19,140 bases of DNA from Bacteroidales bacterium (GTDB taxonomy: Bacteria; Bacteroidota; Bacteroidia; Bacteroidales; UBA4181), in assembly GCA_031287245.1 (NCBI GenBank), contig JAITTD010000110.1, positions 1 through 19,140 of the forward strand. The letters are read 5' to 3'. Under the pieces are notes generated by a model that was not told where the DNA came from, searched no databases, and was given only the letters and a program-made list of their open reading frames with translations. Positions 1 to 6,651 of the stretch are shown one piece after another. The position numbers and the translations under genes are program-made. The number at the start of each line of letters is the position of its first letter. Position 1 is the first letter of the stretch.

Positions 1-17
1 AAAAAGGTTTGAAAATA

Positions 18-49
18 TTTTGCAGATTAAAATCCAATTGATAACTTTG
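18..49 (+). promoter_or_regulatory. Bacteroidota-type promoter for the fucosidase
   Basis: A TTTTG -33 element (18-22) is followed after 19 bases by TAACTTTG (42-49), a full match to the Bacteroidota -7 consensus TAnnTTTG. Transcription should start near position 56. This argues against a longer reading frame that opens with TTG at position 20, because that codon lies inside the promoter. Confidence 0.7.
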
Positions 50-66
50 CCGTTGTTAAAAAATGC

Positions 67-83
67 CAAGTTTTCCAAACTTG
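67..83 (+). promoter_or_regulatory. Leader hairpin before the fucosidase start
   Basis: CAAGTTT (67-73) and AAACTTG (77-83) form a perfect 7-bp stem with a 3-base loop. It lies between the predicted transcription start and the ATG at 98, so it would fold in the short 5' leader. It could affect mRNA stability or ribosome access. No function is shown by the sequence alone. Confidence 0.4.
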
Positions 84-97
84 AAAAGAACCATAAA

Positions 98-1630
98 ATG
101 AAAACAATACAATTCGCAGCCATCTTATTGTTGGCGAACGTATCCATCGTTGTTGCGCAAAACAAAGACCTTCCCATGACCGAAGGGAAATTCAAACCGA
201 CTGACGAGTCGTTGAAACAGTACAAATGTCCCGAATGGTTTCGCGACGCCAAATTCGGCATCTGGTCGGTATGGGGACCGATGGCGGTTCCCCGTCAGGG
301 CGACTGGTATTCCAAAGCGCTTTATGAACACGATTCCTTCCATTGCGAGAAGAATGAATATCGCCCGGCTAACGCGCGATACAAGTATCATCTGGAACAC
401 TACGGGCACCCTTCCGAGTTTGGTTTCAAAGACCTCATTCCCTTGTGGAAAGCCGAGAAATGGAACCCCGAAGAGCAGATGAAACTCTTCAAACGCGCCG
501 GCGCCAAGTATTTTGTTACCATAGCCACCCATCATGACAATTTTTTCCTGTGGAATTCCAAACTGCATAAATGGAACGCCGCCAACATGGGACCAAAGAA
601 AGATGTTGTCGGGCTTTGGCAAAAAGCCGCGAAAAACGAAGGCTTGTTCTTTGGCGTCACCGAGCACCTTGGCGCAAGTTACAACTGGTTTCAGGTTGCC
701 CACGGTGCCGACCAGCTTGGCGCAAAAGCCGGAGTGCCTTACGATGGTGCCAATCCTGCCTACTGGGATTTATACCACGAACCGTCCAAACCCGGCGATG
801 GCGGCTGGCTCACCAACGACCCGAAGCGGCAACGCGACTGGTACGACCGCATCCGTGAATTGGTGGATGATTATCAGCCGGATTTGCTCTATTCCGATAG
901 CGCCTTGCCGTTTGGAGATGTTGGCAGAACTCTCATTGCTCATTACTACAATCAGAACGCCAAACAGAAAGGCGCAAAAGGCGTTGTGTACACCTGCAAG
1001 GAAGTATCCAACAGCCGTTGGGTGCGCGATTACGAACTTGGCGTGGCAGAAGGCATCAGCGAACACCCCTGGCAAACAGATTCCAATCTGGGCGACTGGA
1101 TTTATCGCGAAGGAATGAAGTATAGAACAGGAAAACAGGTGATTCAGATGCTTGTTGACATTGTCAGCAAGAACGGCAACCTGCTGTTAGACGTAGTGCA
1201 AACGCCCGAAGGCGACATTGACGATGCGCAAATCCGTATTCTGGAAGAGATAGCCGACTGGATGCTGGACAACGGAGATGCTATTTTCGGCACCCGCCCG
1301 TGGAAGGTGTACGGCGAAGGTCCTTCCACCACAGGAGAACAGGAAAAAGGACAGTTTCACGGTGTGAAAGATGTTCGTACTTACCGGCAGGGCGACTTGC
1401 GTTTTACTGCCAAAGGCAAAACAATCTATGCTTTCTGTATGGAAAAACCCGAAGCCGACATTCATATTTCCTCGCTGGGACTGCAAACGGCAACAGGTCG
1501 GAAAGTGAAATCAATCACATTGGCAGGCAGCAAGGAGAAAATTAAATGGACACAAAACAACAGGGAAGTGGTGATTCAAAAACCGGCGCAATTGCCGGAA
1601 TACAGTACCGTCGTTTTTGAAATACGCTAA
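98..1630 (+). CDS. Alpha-L-fucosidase, glycoside hydrolase family 29, exported
   Basis: This enzyme should release terminal L-fucose from host or plant glycans in the periplasm or at the cell surface. The 510-residue product starts with a signal peptide (hydrophobic stretch at residues 5-19, likely cut after VVA at 18-20). The GH29 barrel follows: FGIWSVWGP at 53-61, YFVTIATHHDNF at 138-149, and PDLLYSDSALPFGD at 261-274, whose Asp267 sits where the family nucleophile is expected. EHPWQT (322-327) and NGNLLLDVVQTPEGDI (359-374) are the closing family motifs, and a beta domain occupies about 400-510. The ATG at 98 was chosen because a clear promoter lies at 18-49 and the signal peptide begins there. 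It stands alone: no SusC/SusD genes or regulator are visible, and the next gene converges on it. The family call is firm; the linkage specificity cannot be read. Confidence 0.92.
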   Translation: MKTIQFAAILLLANVSIVVAQNKDLPMTEGKFKPTDESLKQYKCPEWFRDAKFGIWSVWGPMAVPRQGDWYSKALYEHDSFHCEKNEYRPANARYKYHLEHYGHPSEFGFKDLIPLWKAEKWNPEEQMKLFKRAGAKYFVTIATHHDNFFLWNSKLHKWNAANMGPKKDVVGLWQKAAKNEGLFFGVTEHLGASYNWFQVAHGADQLGAKAGVPYDGANPAYWDLYHEPSKPGDGGWLTNDPKRQRDWYDRIRELVDDYQPDLLYSDSALPFGDVGRTLIAHYYNQNAKQKGAKGVVYTCKEVSNSRWVRDYELGVAEGISEHPWQTDSNLGDWIYREGMKYRTGKQVIQMLVDIVSKNGNLLLDVVQTPEGDIDDAQIRILEEIADWMLDNGDAIFGTRPWKVYGEGPSTTGEQEKGQFHGVKDVRTYRQGDLRFTAKGKTIYAFCMEKPEADIHISSLGLQTATGRKVKSITLAGSKEKIKWTQNNREVVIQKPAQLPEYSTVVFEIR

Positions 1631-1679
1631 ACCCCTTTGGAATTGAGGTGATATTGAGATTTATTTCTACTGATATGAA

Positions 1680-1754
1680 TGTCCTACGGACAAGCGAACA
1701 TACATATCAATAGAAAATAGGATATTGGCATCCTCCAAAACCTCGTAGAGGTTT
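1680..1754. repeat. Cluster of three short palindromes between convergent genes
   Basis: Three small hairpins lie between the fucosidase and hyfC stops: TGTCC-tac-GGACA (1680-1692), AGGAT-attggc-ATCCT (1719-1734) and AAACCTC-gta-GAGGTTT (1738-1754). The third has a perfect 7-bp stem. They could act together as a two-way transcription end, or be REP-like intergenic repeats. None has a clear U-run, so the terminator reading is weak. Confidence 0.45.
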
Positions 1755-1799
1755 CACAAATAATCGAGGCTTTTGTTATAGTTATTTATTGAAGACTAC

Positions 1800-2696
1800 T
1801 TAATTCATCAGCAGCACTCCGAAAAAAATCAGCAGGCTAACTGACGTGAGGGTAAAGATGAACTGTGCATTGTGGTTCATGCGGAAACGTGCGCTGAACG
1901 ATTCCATGCACCCGATGATGATGGCTGACAGCAGTTGAACGGCGAAAAATATCGGCACTGCGCCATAATATCCCCACGAGGGTTCCATAAAAAAGTTGGC
2001 GATGAGCGCTCCGTAAACGGCAAATTTCAGGCTTCCGGCATACATGATGAGTCCAAGGTCGAAACCGCTGTTGTCTAAAATCATCACTTCGTGCACCATC
2101 GTCAGTTCGAGGTGGGTTTTGGGGTCGTCCACCGGCAGGCGGCTGTTCTCAATGGCGACAATCAGCAGCAGCACATATCCCGCCAAGCCTGCCAGCGCAT
2201 AAGATACGGGACCTGAAAAATGAAACGCCGAATAAATGTCGTAAAAGGACGTGCAACCCGTAAGAAGGGCAAACGAGCCGATGAGTATGAAGAACGCAGG
2301 CTCTACTAACATGGAAAACAGGGCTTCGCGGCTGGCGCCCATCCCCTCAAAACTGCTGCCCGTGTCCATTGCCATCAGAATGGTGAAGAATTTGCCTGTT
2401 GCCAGCAGACAGGTGAACACAATAAAGTCGCCCTCGAAGGACAGTAAGCCTTTGCTGTTGCCAAACGGTACTAAAAAGGCGGCAAACAGCATGGACGAGA
2501 AATAGATGACCGGTGCAACGCGGAAAATGGGCGTGGTAAGTTTGCTATATACCGAACCTTTGCCAAACAGACGCAGGTAATCGTACACCGGTTGCAGGAT
2601 GCCGGGACCCTTGCGCCCGGACAGTATGCTTTTCGTCCGCCCGATGATGCCGACAAAAAACAGGCTGGCAATGAAAATCAGAATGAAACTCAACAT
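1800..2696 (-). CDS. hyfC: HyfC/HycD-type hydrogenase membrane subunit (NuoH family), orphan
   Basis: The family anchors the soluble arm of group 4 [NiFe] hydrogenases and complex I and forms part of the quinone/ion-coupling site. The 298-residue product is strongly hydrophobic, with about eight membrane segments. Family motifs are all present: GRKGPGILQPVYD (27-39), FEGMGASRE (116-124), and RLPVDDPKTHLE followed by HEVMILDNSG (186-211), with the conserved Glu203. The length fits the shorter HyfC/HycD class rather than NuoH. It begins 2 bases after the MscS stop, so it is probably co-transcribed and perhaps translationally coupled. No hydrogenase large or small subunit, antiporter subunit or maturation gene is in the window, and the next gene is convergent. 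It is intact, so it is either a lone subunit serving a complex encoded elsewhere or a relic. Confidence 0.85.
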   Translation of the reverse strand: MLSFILIFIASLFFVGIIGRTKSILSGRKGPGILQPVYDYLRLFGKGSVYSKLTTPIFRVAPVIYFSSMLFAAFLVPFGNSKGLLSFEGDFIVFTCLLATGKFFTILMAMDTGSSFEGMGASREALFSMLVEPAFFILIGSFALLTGCTSFYDIYSAFHFSGPVSYALAGLAGYVLLLIVAIENSRLPVDDPKTHLELTMVHEVMILDNSGFDLGLIMYAGSLKFAVYGALIANFFMEPSWGYYGAVPIFFAVQLLSAIIIGCMESFSARFRMNHNAQFIFTLTSVSLLIFFGVLLMN

Positions 2697-2698
2697 AA

Positions 2699-3736
2699 TT
2701 AATTCATCATTTTTAATTTCTCAAGATAGACTGTTTGCGTGGGGAAGGCGAAGTTCAAACCTGCTGCATTGAAGCGGGACAGCACTTCCAAGTTCACTTT
2801 CGATGTGATTTCATAAATATCCCGACCTTTTTTGATGTAGTACCAAAAAGTGACAATCAGAGCAAAATCGCCGAAATCGGAAAAATAAACCGTTGTATCG
2901 GCTTCCAATTCCTCCATAGATTGTGGAAGAGCTTTCAAAATCGCAATCGCTTCCGCCATTTTGTGAGATGTGGTATCGTAGGTAAGCCCTAATTTCAGGA
3001 TTCCCTTCCTGCTCGGTTCCGCAGTGACATTGACCACCGAGGCATCCATCAGTTTGAAGTTGGGAACGGTCACAATGCGGTTTTCCATCGTCTTGATGCG
3101 GGTGCTGCGAAGTCCAATGTCCTGCACATAACCTTCAAAACCGTCAAACTTGATGTAGTCGCCTATACGGAACGGTCCGTCGGTATAAATGGTGATGCCT
3201 CCGAATATATTTTTGATGGTATCCTGCGCTGCCAGGGCTACTGCCATACCTCCAACACCCAAAGCGCCCAGCAGCGTGGTTACTTCCACACCCACATTGC
3301 TCAATGCCGTAACAATGCCGACAATCCATATTGCAATGCCGAATCCCCGTCTGATGAGAGGCTGCAGTCTGCTGTCGAGCCTCCGGCTTCCGTATTCATC
3401 CATCAACCCGCTGACAAACTTGGATATAAACCATGTTATATTGATAACAGTCAGTATCTGATAGGCTTTTCCAATCGTGTTGTCCACCTTTGCATCCATA
3501 CTCAGGCGATGCACCGCCACCCATATAGCAACGAGCATGATACCCAGCACCAGCGGTCTTTCCAGCGATTCGGACAGCAAATCGTCCAATCGACTGTTGT
3601 TCCGTTCTGTGATTTTCTTGATAACCTGCCTGTTAAACAGTACGATACACTTGTTGATAACAAAGGCTGACGCAATGATTATCAATGAAATTCCCCAGTC
3701 TTTGAGGGAATTGCCAAAAAATATTTGTTCCAGCAT
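2699..3736 (-). CDS. MscS-family mechanosensitive channel
   Basis: This is a small-conductance mechanosensitive channel of the inner membrane that opens under membrane tension and vents solutes on osmotic downshock. The 345-residue product has membrane segments near 14-34, 61-77 and 92-112. The pore helix and vestibule follow: LLGALGVGGMAVALAAQD at 155-172 (Gly/Ala packed TM3), NIFGGITI (176-183), FRIGDYI (189-195), and VPN at 224-226. The Lys/Arg-rich C-terminal half is the cytoplasmic cage. The ATG at 3736 was chosen over a TTG at 3859 because the promoter -7 box (3857-3864) covers the latter, which would add 41 unrelated residues. Its leader is about 110 bases. hyfC follows after 2 bases. 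Confidence 0.9.
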   Translation of the reverse strand: MLEQIFFGNSLKDWGISLIIIASAFVINKCIVLFNRQVIKKITERNNSRLDDLLSESLERPLVLGIMLVAIWVAVHRLSMDAKVDNTIGKAYQILTVINITWFISKFVSGLMDEYGSRRLDSRLQPLIRRGFGIAIWIVGIVTALSNVGVEVTTLLGALGVGGMAVALAAQDTIKNIFGGITIYTDGPFRIGDYIKFDGFEGYVQDIGLRSTRIKTMENRIVTVPNFKLMDASVVNVTAEPSRKGILKLGLTYDTTSHKMAEAIAILKALPQSMEELEADTTVYFSDFGDFALIVTFWYYIKKGRDIYEITSKVNLEVLSRFNAAGLNFAFPTQTVYLEKLKMMN

Positions 3737-3832
3737 GAAATTAAAAAATGAGTGGCGATATAAAAAATATGCTGCTATAAAAATTTGACAATCAGTGACA
3801 AAAGTTGTAATGATAAAGACAGAAATTACACT

Positions 3833-3900
3833 CCATTGCCCCAGTTTGCAATGGCACAAAATTAGACGAAAATCTTCAGATTTCCAAGCGCGTGCAATGG
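3833..3900 (-). promoter_or_regulatory. Operator-like CCATTGC/GCAATGG sites around the MscS promoter
   Basis: CCATTGC (3833-3839) and GCAATGG (3848-3854) form a perfect inverted repeat with an 8-base spacer, 22 bases in all, covering the predicted transcription start. A third half-site, GCAATGG (3894-3900), lies just upstream of the -33 element. This is how a repressor or osmotic regulator site often looks. The same inverted repeat could instead form a hairpin at the 5' end of the mRNA. Confidence 0.4.
3857..3887 (-). promoter_or_regulatory. Bacteroidota-type promoter for the MscS-hyfC unit
   Basis: Read on the minus strand, TAATTTTG (3864-3857) matches TAnnTTTG, and a TTG (3887-3885) lies 20 bases upstream as the -33 element. 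Transcription should start near 3850. Confidence 0.6.
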
Positions 3901-3960
3901 AAAAAGAAATGTATCACCCGTATTACCTTGAATAATCTGCCCACAGAACCATGCCAATTT

Positions 3961-4110
3961 ACATACGGGAGAAAATAAAATTATATACGGGAGGAAATAA
4001 AATTACATACGGGAGAAAATAAAATTATATACGGGAGAAAATTTATTTACATACGGGAGAAAATAAAATTATATACGGGAGGAAAATTATTTACATACGG
4101 GAGAAAATGG
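3961..4110. repeat. Seven tandem 22-base repeats in two alternating types
   Basis: Units begin at 3961, 3983, 4005, 4027, 4049, 4071 and 4093, exactly 22 bases apart with no indel; the last is cut at 18. Odd units open with ACATACGGGAG and even units with ATATACGGGAG, so the array also has a 44-base period. The core ATACGGGAG is invariant and the AT-rich tail varies (AAATAAAATT or AAATTTATTT types). Units 2 and 6 carry a G after GGGAG where the others carry A. There are no spacers, so it is not CRISPR. It lies about 75 bases upstream of the MscS -33 element. A minisatellite, a protein-binding iteron array or a DNA-structure element are all possible. Confidence 0.9.
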
Positions 4111-4174
4111 ATGAACGGATAAACGCTGATTAAAAGACGATTACGTTAGCGATATTTTTCATTGATATGTTTGT

Positions 4175-5377
4175 TTATTTTTCCTTTCCTCCGTTTATTT
4201 TCTTCACAGCCTCGCTTGCCTGCACTAATTTTCCGTTGATAATGCCCATCACAAAGGCGTCTTTGAAATCGTTTCGGACTTTTTTGCAGGTAGCCTGCGC
4301 CTCGTCGTAACTGACAGTGCGCCCTACTATGTATTTATAGAAGTTGGGCGAGGATTGTATGCATTCCACTCCTTTGTATTTCTTGAAATTGCTGGGACTG
4401 GTATCCATCGGTCTGGCAGATGTGGCTATCTGTACGCAAAATTCCACTTTTCCCGCAGGAATATCTGTTACATGCGGGGAAACTTTGTGCGTTGCAGTGT
4501 CTGTCGCCTGTTTTTCTTCCGGTTTTTCGGGTATTTTTCCTTCTTTTTCAGGAATAGTAGCGGATTTCGTGACGTTGCGTTCGTCAATCTTCGACTTGTA
4601 AGCGCAAAAGGCGTTGAAGATGGATGACGCCAATTCGGATTTCCCTTCTTTGGATGATATGTAGTTCTCTTCTTCTTCATTGGATATGAATCCCACTTCC
4701 ACCAACACACTTGGCATGGAAGTCTTCCACAACACTACGAAATTAGCCTGCCGCACGCCGCGATCGATGCGCTTTGCCGTTGTAGTCAACTGTTCCTGCA
4801 TTTCGGCAGCAACACTGAGACTTTGGTGCAGATAGGCATTCTGCAAAAGCGAAAAATAGATGTAGGACTCGGCTGAATTGTCAAATCCTGCATAACGCTC
4901 CGTGTAATCGTCTTCTATCAGGATAACAGAGTTTTCAAGTTTGGCTACCGCCATGTTTTCTTCCGTTTTGCTGTTGCCCATCACGTATGTTTCAGCGCCG
5001 GCGGCTGTTTTTTTCGCATTGGCGTTGGCATGGATGGATATGAAAAGGTTTGCCTGCGCTTTGTTGGCGATGTCGCCGCGTTTTGCCAAATCCACAAAAA
5101 CGTCTTTGTCGCGGGTATAAATCACTTTTACCTCAGGATATTTTTGCTGAATGAGATTTCCTACCTGCAAAGCGATGGACAGCACAATGTTTTTTTCCTT
5201 TGAGTGCAAGCCGACTGCGCCCGGGTCTTTGCCGCCATGACCGGCATCAATAACAACGGTGCGCAACACTTCCGACGATTCCTGTGCCGCGACAGGAAAA
5301 ATCAAGACCATGAAAAGCATCGTTGAACAGAAAAAACGACTTGCGTACACCCAGTATATTAGATAATTATCCTTCAA
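4175..5377 (-). CDS. N-acetylmuramoyl-L-alanine amidase with C-terminal SPOR domain
   Basis: This zinc enzyme cuts the bond between MurNAc and the stem peptide of peptidoglycan, mainly during cell separation, and acts in the periplasm. The 400-residue product has an N-terminal signal sequence ending in VAAQ (29-32). Its Amidase_3 domain (about 38-262) carries VIDAGHGG (42-49, ligand His47), Glu61, SIHANAN (114-120, His116) and VEVGFISN (226-233, catalytic Glu227). A Lys/Glu/Pro-rich linker (265-308) leads to a SPOR domain (about 311-385), which in this family binds denuded septal glycan. The start is uncertain: a TTG at 5377 gives a Lys-containing signal peptide; a GTG at 5350 and an ATG at 5320 are alternatives. 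Its promoter (-7 at 5410-5417) lies back to back with that of ftsY. Confidence 0.92.
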   Translation of the reverse strand: MKDNYLIYWVYASRFFCSTMLFMVLIFPVAAQESSEVLRTVVIDAGHGGKDPGAVGLHSKEKNIVLSIALQVGNLIQQKYPEVKVIYTRDKDVFVDLAKRGDIANKAQANLFISIHANANAKKTAAGAETYVMGNSKTEENMAVAKLENSVILIEDDYTERYAGFDNSAESYIYFSLLQNAYLHQSLSVAAEMQEQLTTTAKRIDRGVRQANFVVLWKTSMPSVLVEVGFISNEEEENYISSKEGKSELASSIFNAFCAYKSKIDERNVTKSATIPEKEGKIPEKPEEKQATDTATHKVSPHVTDIPAGKVEFCVQIATSARPMDTSPSNFKKYKGVECIQSSPNFYKYIVGRTVSYDEAQATCKKVRNDFKDAFVMGIINGKLVQASEAVKKINGGKEK

Positions 5378-5409
5378 TTGAACCCTGTTTTTATATTAAA
5401 AACACTTTG

Positions 5410-5417
5410 CAAAGTTA
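5410..5417 (-). promoter_or_regulatory. Probable -7 box for the amidase
   Basis: On the minus strand this reads TAACTTTG, a full TAnnTTTG match. No clear -33 element is seen at the right distance. A start near 5404 would leave a leader of about 26 bases before the TTG at 5377. Confidence 0.5.
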
Positions 5418-5447
5418 CGAAAATCATTTATATCCTTATCGCATGCA

Positions 5448-5479
5448 TTTGGAAAATTCACATTTTTCATATAATTTTG
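5448..5479 (+). promoter_or_regulatory. Bacteroidota-type promoter for ftsY
   Basis: TTTG (5448-5451) and TAATTTTG (5472-5479), separated by 20 bases, match both consensus elements. The predicted start near 5486 is about 12 bases before the ftsY ATG, and it excludes an upstream TTG start at 5378. Confidence 0.7.
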
Positions 5480-5497
5480 TGCGGTAAAATCAAGACA

Positions 5498-6448
5498 ATG
5501 GCAATATTCGGATTGTTTTCCAAAGGAAAAAATGAAAACCTTGAAAAAGGGATTGAAAAGACAAAAGAAAGTTTATTCAAAAAACTTACGCGGGCAATAG
5601 TCGGGAAATCGAAAGTGGATGACGAAGTGCTTGACAAACTTGAAGAAGTGTTGATTTCATCGGATGTGGGGGTGGAAACCACGCTGAAAATCATCCAACG
5701 CATAGAAAAACGAGCCGCGAGTGACAGAATCATGAATACCGACGAGTTGAATCTCGTTCTCAAAGAGGAGATTGCTGCGCTTTTGGAAGAAAATCATACG
5801 GACAGCATCAGCGATTTCGCAGCGGTGGTGACTTCCAAGCCTTATGTCATCATGGTGGTGGGAGTCAATGGTGTTGGAAAGACCACTACCATTGGCAAAC
5901 TGGCTCACCAATTCAAAAATGCAGGTAAAAAGGTGATGCTGGGCGCCGCAGACACGTTCAGAGCCGCAGCCGTTGACCAGTTGGTCGTTTGGTCGGAACG
6001 CACGGGCGCAGACATTGTAAAGCAGCAAATGGGCGCAGACCCGGCATCGGTGGCTTACGATACTGTCAGTTCGGCGAAAGCCGGCAACGCCGACGTGGTC
6101 ATCATTGACACAGCAGGGCGTCTGCACAACAAAATCAATCTGATGAACGAGTTGACGAAAATCAAAAATGTGCTGCAAAAAGTAGTTCCCGATGCACCGC
6201 ATGAGGTACTTTTGGTGCTGGACGGTTCCACCGGTCAAAATGCCTTTGAGCAGGCAAAACAGTTCACCAAAGCCACCGAAGTGACTGCCTTAGCCATGAC
6301 TAAACTGGACGGAACCGCCAAGGGAGGCGTACTGTTGGGCATTTCCGACCAGTTTAAAATTCCGGTGAAATACATTGGTGTGGGCGAAAAAATGGAAGAT
6401 TTGTTAATTTTCAATAAGAGCGAATTTGTTGAATCTTTATTCAAATAA
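5498..6448 (+). CDS. ftsY: Signal recognition particle receptor FtsY
   Basis: FtsY is the membrane-associated GTPase that receives SRP-bound ribosomes and passes nascent inner-membrane proteins to SecYEG. The 316-residue product has a short N-terminal helical stretch (residues 1-40, Lys-rich, no long acidic A domain), the N domain (about 40-105) and the G domain: VGVNGVGKTT (121-130, P-loop), ADTFRAAAVDQL (151-162), DTAGR (204-208), TKLDGTAKGG (268-277) and the closing GVGEKMEDL (295-303). The ATG at 5498 starts the usual short Bacteroidota form and follows directly on the promoter. A small lipoprotein gene begins 5 bases after the stop and a radical SAM gene follows, which suggests one operon. 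Confidence 0.97.
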   Translation: MAIFGLFSKGKNENLEKGIEKTKESLFKKLTRAIVGKSKVDDEVLDKLEEVLISSDVGVETTLKIIQRIEKRAASDRIMNTDELNLVLKEEIAALLEENHTDSISDFAAVVTSKPYVIMVVGVNGVGKTTTIGKLAHQFKNAGKKVMLGAADTFRAAAVDQLVVWSERTGADIVKQQMGADPASVAYDTVSSAKAGNADVVIIDTAGRLHNKINLMNELTKIKNVLQKVVPDAPHEVLLVLDGSTGQNAFEQAKQFTKATEVTALAMTKLDGTAKGGVLLGISDQFKIPVKYIGVGEKMEDLLIFNKSEFVESLFK

Positions 6449-6453
6449 CAAAT

Positions 6454-6636
6454 ATGAAGAACATCGGTAAAATAGCGCTGGGCGGTTTGATTTTGGCTTG
6501 CTTGCTGGCTTCGTGCGGCAGCAGTTCTAAATACCCGAAGCAGAAAAAGAGCCGCAAAAGAGGTGCACCCTGCGATTGCCCTACTTTCGGGCAACAGTCG
6601 CCTGCAAAGGCTTATTACATCGCATACGTATCCTAA
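6454..6636 (+). CDS. Small predicted lipoprotein in the ftsY operon
   Basis: I do not know its function. The 60-residue product has a lipoprotein signal (MKNIGK, hydrophobic core, then LLASC with Cys21 as the lipid-bearing residue), followed by a Ser/Lys/Arg-rich basic stretch KYPKQKKSRKR (26-36) and a short APCDCPTFG (38-46) with two cysteines. The mature part is under 45 residues, too small for an enzyme. The CxC motif could bind metal or form a disulfide. It starts 5 bases after ftsY and ends 15 bases before the radical SAM gene, so it is very probably translated from the same mRNA. The clear lipobox and the tight spacing support a real gene. Confidence 0.75.
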   Translation: MKNIGKIALGGLILACLLASCGSSSKYPKQKKSRKRGAPCDCPTFGQQSPAKAYYIAYVS

Positions 6637-6651
6637 GCATTTTTAACAGCC

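Larger units (their letters stand above)
3737..4174. other. 438-base non-coding gap upstream of the MscS gene
   Basis: No credible gene was seen here. From the MscS start outward it holds the predicted 5' leader (3737-3850), a palindrome and promoter (3833-3900), an inverted CCCGTAT copy of the repeat core (3917-3923), seven tandem 22-base repeats (3961-4110), a GGATGAACGGATAAACG motif (4109-4125), and about 50 AT-rich bases up to the amidase stop. No strong terminator was found for the amidase. Confidence 0.7.

Noticed and set aside
20..97. N-terminal extension of the fucosidase
   Set aside because: It uses a TTG inside the promoter; the signal peptide begins at the ATG at 98.
1631..1799. 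Leftover hydrogenase genes downstream of hyfC
   Set aside because: Only 169 bases of palindromes and AT-rich sequence are present, with no fragment of another subunit.
3737..3859. N-terminal extension of the MscS channel
   Set aside because: The TTG start lies in the promoter -7 box and the added residues do not resemble the family.
3961..4110. CRISPR or plasmid-type origin iterons
   Set aside because: No spacers for CRISPR. For an origin there is no replication initiator gene or DnaA-box cluster nearby; iteron-like binding remains only an idea.
5378..5497. N-terminal extension of FtsY with a hydrophobic stretch
   Set aside because: It begins with TTG upstream of a good promoter at 5448-5479, and the region is the divergent control region; FtsY starts at 5498.
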